Positions 27,681 to 35,811 of a stretch of DNA of 64,000 nt are shown piece after piece. The position numbers were made by a program, and so were the translations under genes. The stretch is from JBBDMC01 sp963775235. GTDB taxonomy: Bacteria; Pseudomonadota; Alphaproteobacteria; Rhizobiales; Kaistiaceae. Location of the stretch: assembly GCA_963775235.1 (NCBI GenBank), contig CAVZHY010000002.1, forward strand, positions 682,001 to 746,000, read 5' to 3'. Under the pieces are notes generated by a model. That model saw nothing but the letters and a program-made list of their open reading frames with translations, did not search any database and was not told where the DNA came from. How positions within the stretch are numbered: position 1 is the first letter of the stretch; each line of letters opens with the position of its first letter.

Positions 27681-28516
27681 TGAACGCACCCTTCGGCCCG
27701 GCCGCGCCGCCGCGTTATCGCGCTCTGTCGGCAGACCGCGTCGGCGCCATGATGCTGCGCCACTTTTATCTCATGCGCTCGTCATGGCCGCGCCTGGCCG
27801 AGCTGATCTACTGGCCGCTGGTCCAGATGCTCATGTGGGGCTTCCTCCAGACCTACCTCAATCAGCACTCCGGCTTTCTCGCCGCCGCCGGCGGTTCGCT
27901 GATCGGCGCCATTCTGCTGTGGGATGTGCTGGTGCGCGGCCAGCTTGGCCTTTCCGTTTCGTTTCTCGAGGAGATGTGGTCGCGCAACCTCGCCAACCTG
28001 ATGATCAGTCCGCTTCGGTCAGGCGAGTTTCTGGCTGCGCTGATGGCGATGAGCGTCGTGCGCCTGTTCATCGGCCTTGTCCCGGTGTCGCTGCTGGCGA
28101 TCGTCTTCTTTGGCTTCAACCTGTGGGGGCTCGGCCTCGGCCTCACCGCGTTCTTTGCCAATTTGCTGCTGACCGGCTGGGCCGTCGGCATCATCGTCTC
28201 GGGTCTTATTCTTCGCAACGGAATGGGCGCCGAGGGCCTCGCCTGGACCCTCATGTTCCTGGCGATGCCGCTCTGCGCGGTCTTCTACCCGGTGGCGACC
28301 CTGCCCGGCTTCCTGCAGGTCGTCTCCTGGTCGCTGCCGCCGACCTACGTGTTCGAGGGCATGCGCGCCATCATGTTCGACCGCACATTCCGCGCTGACC
28401 TCATGGTGGAGGCGCTGGCGATCAACGCGGTGTTCATTACCGTTGCCTGCTTCGTTTTTCTGCGGCTCGTCGACAGCGCCCGCCGCATCGGCTCGCTGAT
28501 GGCCATCGGCGAGTAG
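27680..28516 (+). CDS. ABC-2 type exporter permease
   Basis: 278 residues from ATG 27680, overlapping the ATPase stop by one base (GTG 27677 is a possible alternative). Six hydrophobic segments are visible, for example LAELIYWPLVQMLMWGFLQT near 38-57, LVPVSLLAIVFFGFNLWGL and AVFYPVATLPGFLQVVSWSL near 205-224. The last motif (PxxxLPxxLQxxxxxLPP) is characteristic of ABC-2 permeases. It forms the membrane part of an exporter with the preceding ATPase. Substrate cannot be inferred from the context. Confidence 0.9.
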   Translation: MNAPFGPAAPPRYRALSADRVGAMMLRHFYLMRSSWPRLAELIYWPLVQMLMWGFLQTYLNQHSGFLAAAGGSLIGAILLWDVLVRGQLGLSVSFLEEMWSRNLANLMISPLRSGEFLAALMAMSVVRLFIGLVPVSLLAIVFFGFNLWGLGLGLTAFFANLLLTGWAVGIIVSGLILRNGMGAEGLAWTLMFLAMPLCAVFYPVATLPGFLQVVSWSLPPTYVFEGMRAIMFDRTFRADLMVEALAINAVFITVACFVFLRLVDSARRIGSLMAIGE

Positions 28517-28658
28517 CATCTCCCGCAGTGCCACAACCGGTTTGGCTGGCCAATTCGTCAATCACAGCTTGCCTTTAGGCAGTCAGCCGCCATATTATTT
28601 GTGCAGTGCAAAATCGGCGAGTCGAAAGCCGGTGCCGCACCGCGGAAAGGGGCTTGGC

Positions 28659-29954
28659 TTGTACTACGAGCTCTATGAACTGAACCACGCCGCCCTGAGC
28701 CCTTTCCGGGCCGCCGCCGACGCGACGCGGCTTTATTTCCAGAATCCGCTCAATCCGCTGACCCACACCGCCTTCGGCCGCTCGATGGCGGCTGCCGCGG
28801 AAGTGTTCGAGCGCACCACGCGGCGCTACGGCAAGCCCGAGTGGGGCATCAGCGAAACCACTGTCGGCGGCGAGCGCGTGCCGGTCAACGTGCGCGTCGT
28901 CTGGCAGCGGCCGTTCTGCAATTTGCTTCACTTCGCCAAGCCGCTGGGCGGCACCGGCGGGCACGCCCAGCCCAGGCTGCTCATCGTTGCGCCGATGTCC
29001 GGCCATTACGCTTCGCTGCTGCGCGGCACGATCCAGACCATGCTGCCAGCGCATGACGTCTATGTGACCGACTGGATCGATGCGCGCATGGTGCCGGCGA
29101 GCGAAGGCACCTTCGACCTCGATGACTACATCGACTACCTGATCTCGATCCTCCACGTGTTGGGACCGGACGTCCACATCATGGCCGTCTGTCAGCCGTC
29201 GGTGCCGGTGCTGGCCGCCACCGCGCTGATGGAGGCTCGCGGCGACGGCCGGCTGCCGGCGACCATGATCCTGATGGGCGGCCCGATCGACACCCGCGTC
29301 AACCCGACCGTGGTCAATGAGCTTGCCGAGCGTCGCAGCCTCGACTGGTTCCGTCAGAACGTGATCATGAAGGTGCCGTTTCCGCATCCCGGCTTCATGC
29401 GCGACGTCTATCCGGGGTTCCTGCAGCTCTCCGGCTTCATGAACATGAACCTTGACCGTCACGTCGAGGCCCACCGCGATCTCTTCCGCCACCTCGTCAA
29501 CGGCGATGGCGATTCGGCCGACAAGCATCGCGATTTCTATGACGAATATCTGGCCGTCATGGACTTGACCGCCGAGTTTTACCTGCAGACCGTCGAAACC
29601 GTGTTCATGCGCCACGCGCTGCCGAAGGGCGAAATGACCCATCGCGGCACGCCTGTTGACCCGGCCGCCATTCGCTCGGTCGCCATGCTCACCATCGAGG
29701 GCGAGAACGACGATATTTCCGGAGTCGGCCAGACCAGGGCGGCCCACGACATCTGCACCGGCATTCCGTCCGCCATGCGCGCCCACTACCTGCAGCCGGA
29801 AGTCGGGCACTTCGGTGTCTTCAACGGCTCGCGTTTCCGCGCCGAGATCGCCCCGCGCATCGCCGATTTCATTTCGACGCACCGGCGCGACCGCAAACCC
29901 AACGGCAGCGGGGCCCCCGCGCCCAAATCAGGCAACGCCAGGGGCCGTCGCTGA
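28659..29954 (+). CDS. phaZ: Intracellular poly(3-hydroxyalkanoate) depolymerase
   Basis: 431 residues from TTG 28659 (LYYELYELNHAALSPFRAAA), preceded by GGAAAGGGG; the frame is open upstream but homologues begin at this YYELYE. The nucleophile is the cysteine of the lipase-like box IMAVCQPSVPVLA near 175. The acidic residue lies around ENDDISGVGQT and the histidine in EVGHFGVFNGSRFR near 395. Cysteine-type PhaZ enzymes degrade stored PHB granules to monomers or oligomers. A strong terminator follows at 29959. The basic, Pro/Gly-rich tail RRDRKPNGSGAPAPK is likely disordered. Confidence 0.92.
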   Translation: MYYELYELNHAALSPFRAAADATRLYFQNPLNPLTHTAFGRSMAAAAEVFERTTRRYGKPEWGISETTVGGERVPVNVRVVWQRPFCNLLHFAKPLGGTGGHAQPRLLIVAPMSGHYASLLRGTIQTMLPAHDVYVTDWIDARMVPASEGTFDLDDYIDYLISILHVLGPDVHIMAVCQPSVPVLAATALMEARGDGRLPATMILMGGPIDTRVNPTVVNELAERRSLDWFRQNVIMKVPFPHPGFMRDVYPGFLQLSGFMNMNLDRHVEAHRDLFRHLVNGDGDSADKHRDFYDEYLAVMDLTAEFYLQTVETVFMRHALPKGEMTHRGTPVDPAAIRSVAMLTIEGENDDISGVGQTRAAHDICTGIPSAMRAHYLQPEVGHFGVFNGSRFRAEIAPRIADFISTHRRDRKPNGSGAPAPKSGNARGRR

Positions 29955-29958
29955 GCCC

Positions 29959-29991
29959 GCGAAAATCGGACTTCGCCCGTCCGATTTTCGC
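29959..29991 (+). terminator. Intrinsic-type terminator after phaZ
   Basis: GCGAAAATCGGAC (29959-29971) and GTCCGATTTTCGC (29979-29991) form a perfect 13-base-pair stem with the seven-base loop TTCGCCC, beginning five bases after the phaZ stop codon. Only a short TTG follows, so the U-tract is poor, but the stem itself ends in an A/T-rich block. Confidence 0.7.
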
Positions 29992-30051
29992 TTGAAACCA
30001 CCTCCGTCGATTACCACGTCCATTTTCGTCACTTGGAGAAAGGGTCAGGAA

Positions 30052-30483
30052 ATGGTCACTTCGTACGCCCTGCGTCCGGCTTGGACGCCGTTGACGATCC
30101 TGCTGATGGTCATCGGCTTCATGGTCTTCTGGCCGCTTGGTCTGGCGATGCTTGCCTACATTTTGTGGGGCGATCGCGTACCGGAGGTCAGGCGTCACTT
30201 CGCCACCGTCCGGCGCGACTGGTCGCATGAGTTCCGGTGTGGCCGGCGCGGCTCGTCACGCAGCTATTCCCGCAGCGGCAACGTCGCCTTCGACGATTAT
30301 CGCGACAAGGAACTGAAGCGGCTCGAAGAAGAACGCCGGAAGCTCGACGAGGACCTGCGCGAGTTCGAAAGCTACATGCACGACCTGCGCCGCGCCCGTG
30401 ATCAGGAGGAGTTCGATCGTTTCATGCGCGAGCGGTCTTCGCGCCCCCGCAACAGCAACAGCGGCGACACGATCGATCTCTGA
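30052..30483 (+). CDS. DUF2852 family small membrane-anchored protein
   Basis: 143 residues from ATG 30052, with AGGA in GGGTCAGGAA just upstream. Residues 8-45 (AWTPLTILLMVIGFMVFWPL then GLAMLAYILWG) form a membrane hairpin. The remainder is cytoplasmic and helical, with a charged heptad-like stretch (KELKRLEEERRKLDEDLREF, about 84-103) that is probably a coiled coil. The layout matches DUF2852, common in Rhizobiales and of unknown function. A promoter could lie in the short space after the phaZ terminator. Confidence 0.82.
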   Translation: MVTSYALRPAWTPLTILLMVIGFMVFWPLGLAMLAYILWGDRVPEVRRHFATVRRDWSHEFRCGRRGSSRSYSRSGNVAFDDYRDKELKRLEEERRKLDEDLREFESYMHDLRRARDQEEFDRFMRERSSRPRNSNSGDTIDL

Positions 30484-30501
30484 CAGCGATGCCAGGAAAG
30501 C

Positions 30502-30604
30502 GATGCCAGGAAAAGTGTGAAGCGCTTTTCCGTCCGGCATCGCGCCAGACAGCGACGATGCCAGGAAAAGTGTGAAGCGCCTTTCCCTCCGGCATCGCGC
30601 CAGA
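30502..30604. repeat. Two tandem copies of a 48-base palindromic intergenic repeat
   Basis: Copies at 30502-30549 and 30557-30604 match at 46 of 48 positions. Each begins GATGCC and ends GGCATCGCGCCAGA, with GGAAAAG...CTTTTCC nested inside, so each can fold into a long imperfect hairpin. A truncated third start (GCGATGCCAGGAAA) is at 30487-30500. Elements of this shape are scattered between genes in many Rhizobiales genomes. It directly follows the DUF2852 gene and may help end its transcript. Confidence 0.75.
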
Positions 30605-30643
30605 AGATCGCGCTAGAAAAAAATCCCCGGATATCTGCGATAC

Positions 30644-30675
30644 CGGCGGGACCGAAAGGCCCCGCCGTTTTGTTT
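30644..30675 (+). terminator. Rho-independent terminator
   Basis: CGGCGGG (30644-30650) pairs with CCCGCCG (30661-30667); inside it CC and GG close a GAAA tetraloop. The stem is followed by TTTTGTTT. This is the best intrinsic terminator in the window and lies downstream of the DUF2852 gene and the palindromic repeats. Confidence 0.8.
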
Positions 30676-30686
30676 CTCAACGCGTC

Positions 30687-30706
30687 GCCCCGGCGAAAGC
30701 CGGGGC
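30687..30706. repeat. GAAA-tetraloop GC palindrome (dispersed REP-like element)
   Basis: GCCCCGGC-GAAA-GCCGGGGC is a perfect 8-base-pair hairpin with a GAAA loop and no T-run. Its flanks (CGTCG on the left, CCCATTCGGC on the right) resemble a very common extragenic element of alphaproteobacteria. The rest of 30707-30869 shows no gene. Confidence 0.55.
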
Positions 30707-30869
30707 CCATTCGGCATGACGCGGGTGAAGGAGCCTCGGGAGCTCATCTCTCGTCGCCAAAGCTCCCCGCCGCTCGCGCTGTCAGGAGCGCGCCGGTGCT
30801 GATCAGGGGGAAATCCCTTCCAATTCGACCTGTGCCATCATCGGCGAAACCAACTGATTCGCCAGGCCG

Positions 30870-31616
30870 ATGCCGCGCTTCATCCGCAAGTCCGTCACGC
30901 CCGCGTCCGATCGCTTCGAGATCGCCACCAATCGGGGCTCGTCGCCGTCGACATCCGCCGCCATCCCCGCGCGCGCAACTATACCCTGAGGGTTGCCGGC
31001 CCCGCTCGCCCGCCGGTTCTGACCATGCCGCGGCGTGGTTCGTTTGATGAGGCCCGCCGATTTCTCGATCGTCACGCCGGCTGGCTGCGACACCAGCTCG
31101 ACCGGCTCCCCCAGCCGAACCGGATCGCCGATGGCGCTGTCATTCCGCTCCGCGGCGTCCCCCATGCGATCCGACACACGCCTGGTCGCCGCGGCACCGT
31201 CACGCTGAGCGCCGGCGCCGAGGGGCCGGTTCTTCTGGTGTCCGGCGAGGCGGCGCATTTGCGTCGCCGCGTCCTCGACTTCCTCAGGCGCGAGGCGAAG
31301 CGCGACCTTGAGGCGGCGGTGCTCCGCCACTCCACGTCCCTGGGTGTCCGCGCCACCGCCGTGCGCCTGCGCGACCAGACCAGCCGCTGGGGCTCGTGCT
31401 CCACCAACGGCCATCTGTCGTTCTCGTGGCGGCTGGTGATGGCGCCGCCGCACGTGCTCGATTATCTCGCCGCCCACGAGGTGGCGCACCTGCGTGAGCT
31501 CAACCATTCGCGCCGTTTCTGGCGCCTGGTCGAGTTGTTGTGCCCGCAGACGGCGTCCGCCCGCGCCTGGCTCGAACACCAGGGGTGCGGCCCTTCACGC
31601 CATCGGCGCCGAGTAG
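30870..31616 (+). CDS. YgjP-like M48-family metallopeptidase (DUF45/SprT-like), two frameshifts
   Basis: The catalytic part is clear: QTSRWGSCSTNGHLSFSWRL near 31380-31435, then HVLDYLAAHEVAHLRELNHS carrying the zinc motif HEVAH, followed by RFWRLVELL. N-terminal coding signal (VAVDIRRHPRARNYTLRV, then PVLTMPRRGSFDEARRFLDR) is in the same frame. The likely start MPRFIRKSVTPASDRFEI at 30870 is in another frame, so a shift occurs near 30930. A base inserted near 31586 moves the end from EHQG to the expected tail AALHAIGAE, stopping at 31616. The family is a predicted zinc peptidase of unknown substrate. The start is uncertain. Confidence 0.75.
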
Positions 31617-31673
31617 CCGCCCGATCTGGCCCCTTGCCCTGGAGCCATTCCAGGAAAGTGGGAACCGGTTCCG

Positions 31674-33518
31674 CTAGCTGTTTGCGCGCTGCTCTGAGGG
31701 GCCGCGTGCCGTGCTGAGGTTGTAGGCGCTGTTCACCAAGGCAATGTGTGAGAATGCCTGGGGGAAGTTGCCGAGTTGGCGTTGCGCGCGGGGATCGTAT
31801 TCCTCCGCCAGAAGCCCGACGTCGTTTCTGAGGTCGAGCAGACGCTCGAAGACCGAACGCGCATCGTCGGTCTCGCCCATCATCGCCAGATTGTCCGCCA
31901 GCCAGAACGTGCAGGCGAGAAACGCGCCCTCGCCACCCTGCAGTCCGTCGACACCTTCGTCCGTGTCGTAGCGCCGCACGAGCCCGTCGCTCATCAGGTC
32001 GCGACGGATTGCCTCGATGGTACCTCTCACCCGCTCGTCCGAGATGGGCAGGAAACCGACCTGAGGCATCAGCAGAAGCGCCGCGTCGAGGGTATCGCCG
32101 TCGTAGTACTGGACGAAGCTGTTGCGGCGGGAATTGAACCCGCGCTGGCACACGTCCGCGTGGATGCGGTCGCGGAGCGCCGCCCAGCGTTCAGCATCGC
32201 CTTCGAGATTAAATCGCTCCACCGACTTGACCGCGCGGTCACATGCCACCCACGCCATGACCTTGGAATGGGTGAAGTTTTGTCGCTTGCCGCGAACCTC
32301 CCAAATTCCCTCGTCGGGTTCGCTCCATTTCAACTCGAGAAATTCCAGCAGCGCCTGCTGCACCGCCCACGCGTGGTCGATCGGCTCCACGCCATGTGTT
32401 CGCGACACGTGAAAGGCGTCCATCAGCTCCCCGTAGACGTCGAGTTGAAACTGGACCGCCGCCCCGTTGCCTATGCGTACCGGCTGGCTGCCGGCATATC
32501 CTTCAAGCCATCTTGCTTCCAGTTCGGCGAGCTCGCGTTCGCCGCCGACGCCGTAGACGGTCTGCAGTTGTTCGGGCGTGCCGGCGACGGCGCGCAACAG
32601 CCACTCGCGCCACGCCCGTGCCTCTTCGCGGTATCCTGAGTTCAAGAGTGAATAGAGCGTAAATGACGCGTCGCGTATCCAGCAATACCTGTAGTCCCAG
32701 TTGCGTGAGCCACCGAGCGCCTCGGGCAGCGAGGTCGTCGGTGCCGCCACGATACCGCCGGTCGGATCGTACGTGAGCGCCTTCAGCGTTATCAGCGAGC
32801 GGATCACTGCTTCCCGCCAGTCCCCCTTGTAGTTGCACTGCGCCGACCAGTCGTGCCACCACCGCTCGGTTTCCTTGAGCTGGCGCATGGCGTCGATCGG
32901 TGCCGGATCCGGCCGGTGCGAGCGCGACCACGTGAGCACGAAGGGCACGGTCTCGCCCTCGGCAACGGTGAACTGACCCTTCGTCCGAAAGTCCTCGCCG
33001 CGCAGATCGACCGGTGTGCGTAGATACAGCGCGTCCGGACCCGCCACGGCATTGATGCCGTCCTCGACGCGGCTGACCCAGAGAATCACCTTGCCGTAGT
33101 CGAACCGCAGCAGCAGCTCGGTCCGCATCGCAACCTTGCCGCCGCGTCCCTGGACAAGGCGCACGATGTCGGTGCGCTGGCTTTCCCCGTCGTGGGGCAT
33201 GAAGTCGATGAGGGCGATCGAGCCGGTGTCTGTGCGAAACACGGTCTCCAGAATCAGCGTCTCGTCGCGATAGCTGCGACGCACCTCGCTTACCTCGCCC
33301 TCCGGCGCGATCAGCCAGCGGCCGTTTTCATGGGTGCCCAGCAGCCCGGCAAAGCACGCCGGCAAATCGAAGCGCGGCAGGCACAGCCAGTCGATGGAGC
33401 CGTCGCGGCCGACGAGGGCGGCGGTGCGCAGGTCGCCGATCACCGCATAGTCTTCGATGTGGTTGCTGGTCTTCGACGCGCCGGATGCGTCCGTCGGGCC
33501 GCCTGCACGATCAGCCAT
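31674..33518 (-). CDS. Glycoside hydrolase family 15 protein (glucoamylase/trehalase-like)
   Basis: 614 residues. It opens with the GH15 N-domain hallmark HIEDYAVIGDLRTAALVGRD and DGSIDWLCLPRFD (about 20-50). The catalytic domain has SRNWDYRYCWIRDASFTLYS near 275, the first acid in WSEPDEGIWEVRG near 415, and the second in GLLAEEYDPRAQRQLGNFPQ near 575, ending AFSHIALVNSAY. No signal peptide is present, so it acts in the cytoplasm, on trehalose or a malto-oligosaccharide. Its ATG overlaps the stop of the upstream SDR gene by eight bases, so the two are translationally coupled. Confidence 0.93.
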   Translation of the reverse strand: MADRAGGPTDASGASKTSNHIEDYAVIGDLRTAALVGRDGSIDWLCLPRFDLPACFAGLLGTHENGRWLIAPEGEVSEVRRSYRDETLILETVFRTDTGSIALIDFMPHDGESQRTDIVRLVQGRGGKVAMRTELLLRFDYGKVILWVSRVEDGINAVAGPDALYLRTPVDLRGEDFRTKGQFTVAEGETVPFVLTWSRSHRPDPAPIDAMRQLKETERWWHDWSAQCNYKGDWREAVIRSLITLKALTYDPTGGIVAAPTTSLPEALGGSRNWDYRYCWIRDASFTLYSLLNSGYREEARAWREWLLRAVAGTPEQLQTVYGVGGERELAELEARWLEGYAGSQPVRIGNGAAVQFQLDVYGELMDAFHVSRTHGVEPIDHAWAVQQALLEFLELKWSEPDEGIWEVRGKRQNFTHSKVMAWVACDRAVKSVERFNLEGDAERWAALRDRIHADVCQRGFNSRRNSFVQYYDGDTLDAALLLMPQVGFLPISDERVRGTIEAIRRDLMSDGLVRRYDTDEGVDGLQGGEGAFLACTFWLADNLAMMGETDDARSVFERLLDLRNDVGLLAEEYDPRAQRQLGNFPQAFSHIALVNSAYNLSTARGPSEQRANS

Positions 33519-34327
33519 GGCCGCGAAAGCCCGGGTAGAGCATCATCCCGCCGTCGATCACCAGCGTCGTTCCGGTAACATAGTCGGAGGCGTCCGAAGC
33601 CAGCCATACGACCGCGCGGGCGATGTCCTCGACACGGCCGATGCGGCCGTAGGGTATCAGCCGTTCAAGATCGCGCCGCGCCGCTGCCGTCTCCCACGCG
33701 GCTTGGTTGATGGGTGTGCGGATGGCGCCCGGTGCGATCGCGTTCACCCAAATCTTTGCCGGCGCGAGCTCCTGCGCCAGGGATTCCATCATCATCTGCA
33801 CGCCGCCCTTGGACGCGGCATAGCTGATGTGATGCGCCCACGGGATCGCCTGGTGGACCGAGCTCATGCAGACGATCTTGCCGGCCGCGGGCGTCACTGT
33901 ATCGTCGATCCCCCGCCGCAGGAATTCGCGCACCACCTCCCGCGCGCACAGGAACTGCCCCGTCAGGTTGACGTCGATCACCTTCTGCCAGTTGGCCAGG
34001 CTCACGTCGAGGAGAGGGGCGTCGCGCTGGATGCCGGCGTTGTTGACGAGGACGTGGATCGTGCCGAACTTGGCAACCACCTGCTCGACCATCTCTAAGC
34101 ACGTCCGTCTCGTTGCTGACGTCGCCGGCGACCGCGAAGGCGGTGCCCCCCACCTTCTCGATCTCGTCCACCACGTCGTCGGCGGCCTCCCTGTCACGGG
34201 GAAGATGGTTGACGGCCACTTTCGCCCCCGCGCCGGCGATGGCGATGGCGCTTGCCCTGCCGATCCCCGAGCTGGCGCCGGTGACGAGCGCCACGTGTCG
34301 GGCCAACGCAGGTTCGCTGGCGGTCAT
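33511..34327 (-). CDS. SDR-family oxidoreductase (glucose 1-dehydrogenase-like), one frameshift
   Basis: From ATG 34327 (MTASEPALARHVALVTGASS) the nucleotide loop TGASSGIGRA is intact. Register shifts by one inserted base near 34099 (span 817 = 3x272+1), then continues EMVEQVVAKFGTIHVLVNNA. The catalytic YAASKGG motif (Tyr and Lys) is in HHISYAASKGGVQMMMESLA and the end reads VIDGGMMLYPGFRGHG, as in glucose dehydrogenases of this group. About 271 residues. It overlaps the GH15 gene by eight bases. A path from a glucoside through free glucose to gluconolactone is a reasonable but unproven reading of the pair. Confidence 0.87.
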
Positions 34328-34435
34328 TGATCGACCTCCGTCGTCGCTACCGCCCGCTGCGACCTCAAATAGGACCGGAGAGAGATGAGAAAAGGTCCAG
34401 GAATGGCAGCCTGCTTGCAACGGCCCCAAAAGCAA

Positions 34436-34461
34436 GTGGTCCGGCTCATGAGCCGGACCAC
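34436..34461. terminator. Perfect 26-base palindrome between gene 34488 and the SDR gene
   Basis: The half-site GTGGTCCGGCTCA (34436-34448) is followed directly by its exact complement. On the minus strand the palindrome is followed by CTTGCTTTTGG, so it may terminate transcription of the secreted-protein gene that ends at 34488. The lack of any loop also allows an operator role. Confidence 0.5.
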
Positions 34462-34487
34462 CGCCAGACGTCCGCGTGCAGCAGGGG

Positions 34488-35726
34488 TTACGGCGAACTG
34501 GCCTCGAGATTGCTGTAGATGGTATCGACCACCCCCGTCGAAGACCCGACCCCGAGAGGTCCTCGACCCATTGGACCATCTCATCAGTCGGAGTTCCGTA
34601 TTTCTCTCCGAAATTCGGGTTGGCAGCGGCGAGGATAGCGGCATTCAGCGAATCAAACTCGTGGACGTGCCATCGACCTGGAAGTTGGTGGCCGCCGCGG
34701 TGTCGTAGTTTCCTTGTGCCGTGCCAAGGTCGTTTGTCGCCGTCGTCACATCGCCGTTGGCGGTGGTGAGGTCGGTGGTCGCCGTCTGAAGACGTCGACG
34801 CTTCCGTGCTGTTCACCAGGGGTCGTCAGGGCCGCGACTTCCGTATTGTAGGCGGTCAGAGCCGGGTCAACCGAAGGGGTCGGGTCGACGTTCGTCGTGA
34901 GACGGTGGAGATGTGCCGCCAGTGCGTCATAAGTCGTGTTGGCTAGCGTTGGGTGTAGTCGTAGGTCGTGTCGTACGAGGACCAGGGCCTGGTCACCCGC
35001 AACCACCGTGTCGAATGCGGACAGGGCTGTGTCGTAGGTCGATTGTGCGGTGGTTTGCGCCGTCAGCGCGTCCGTCAGCGCCGCGTTTGCATCGGCCACT
35101 GCCTGCTGGAGACTGTACTGGGTATTGGCGACGGCGGTCGCATATTGCACGAGCGGCGCCATGCGCGGGTCGTTGCTCTTGAGAAGTCCATTGATATTGC
35201 GCCCCGCCGAATTGAGCCCGCCGAGCAGGGCGTGCAAGTTCTTCTCATTCCCCGAATTGCCGTTGAGTGTCGAAGGCGTCGCGACGGCGTTGACCTTGAC
35301 CGTGTTGGCGTTGCCGCTGTTGACCGTGTTCCCGCTCGACTTGTTTTGGCCCGGTGCCGAGCTTGCTTTGCCGCTGCCGGACGCTGCGTTGGAGTTGGTG
35401 TGAGCGCTGTTCCCGCCGCCGCTGTTGCCGCCGCCGCTGTTCCCGTGGCTGCCGCCACTGTTTCCCGGGCTGCCGCCACTGTTCCCGTGGCTGCTGTCGC
35501 TGTTTCCCGGGCTGCCGCCACTGTTCCCGTGGCTGCTGTCGCTGTTTCCACCACCTCCATTCCCGCCACCGTTGTTGCCCCCACCGCCGTTCCCGCCACC
35601 GCCCCCCTGCGCGAAGGCAGGCTGCACGGCGATCGTGACAAACGGAAATGGTGCGGAATTGACCAGCAGGAAAGCGGAGCCGGCAAGCAGGGCCAGCGAA
35701 ATGGTGCGAAGGTGGCGGCGGCGCAT
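34488..35726 (-). pseudogene. Secreted Gly/Asn/Ser-rich repeat protein, multiple frameshifts
   Basis: ATG 35726 (after GGAG) opens MRRRHLRTISLALLAGSAFL, a Sec signal peptide. The mature protein begins with GGGGNGGGGNNGG and a low-complexity region of HGNSGGSPGNS-type repeats (about 40-125), then a helical part: NLHALLGGLNSAGRNINGLL, YATAVANTQYSLQQAVADAN and TAQSTYDTALSAF. Register is lost near 34960, 34800, 34665 and 34555, yet each following segment is coding: TATTDLTTANGDVTTATNDL, LNAAILAAANPNFGEKYGTP, and a last piece VGSSTGVVDTIYSNLEASSP ending at TAA 34488. Family not recognised. It could be a surface or biofilm-related exoprotein. It may be intact in the living cell if the shifts are errors. 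Confidence 0.6.
35464..35547 (-). repeat. Perfect tandem duplication of a 42-base coding unit
   Basis: 35464-35505 and 35506-35547 are identical. Each unit encodes 14 residues (NSDSSHGNSGGSPG) inside the low-complexity region of the secreted protein. Flanking units are partly degenerate. The in-frame unit length means that copy-number changes would keep the gene open. Confidence 0.85.
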
Positions 35727-35811
35727 CTCAATCTTCTCCGGTTGTGTGGCCAACCGGGTGAACTGGGCCCGCACCCCCCAAGACAAGCTTACGCCGCGTT
35801 CGCCGCTTTGA

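Noticed and set aside
30502..30604. Two spaced repeats as a minimal CRISPR array
   Set aside because: The spacing is only seven bases and the unit is internally palindromic; no cas genes are present in the window.
35400..35620. CRISPR-like look of regularly repeated DNA
   Set aside because: The units are 42 bases, contiguous, without spacers, and encode Gly/Asn/Ser repeats in the correct frame of a secreted protein.
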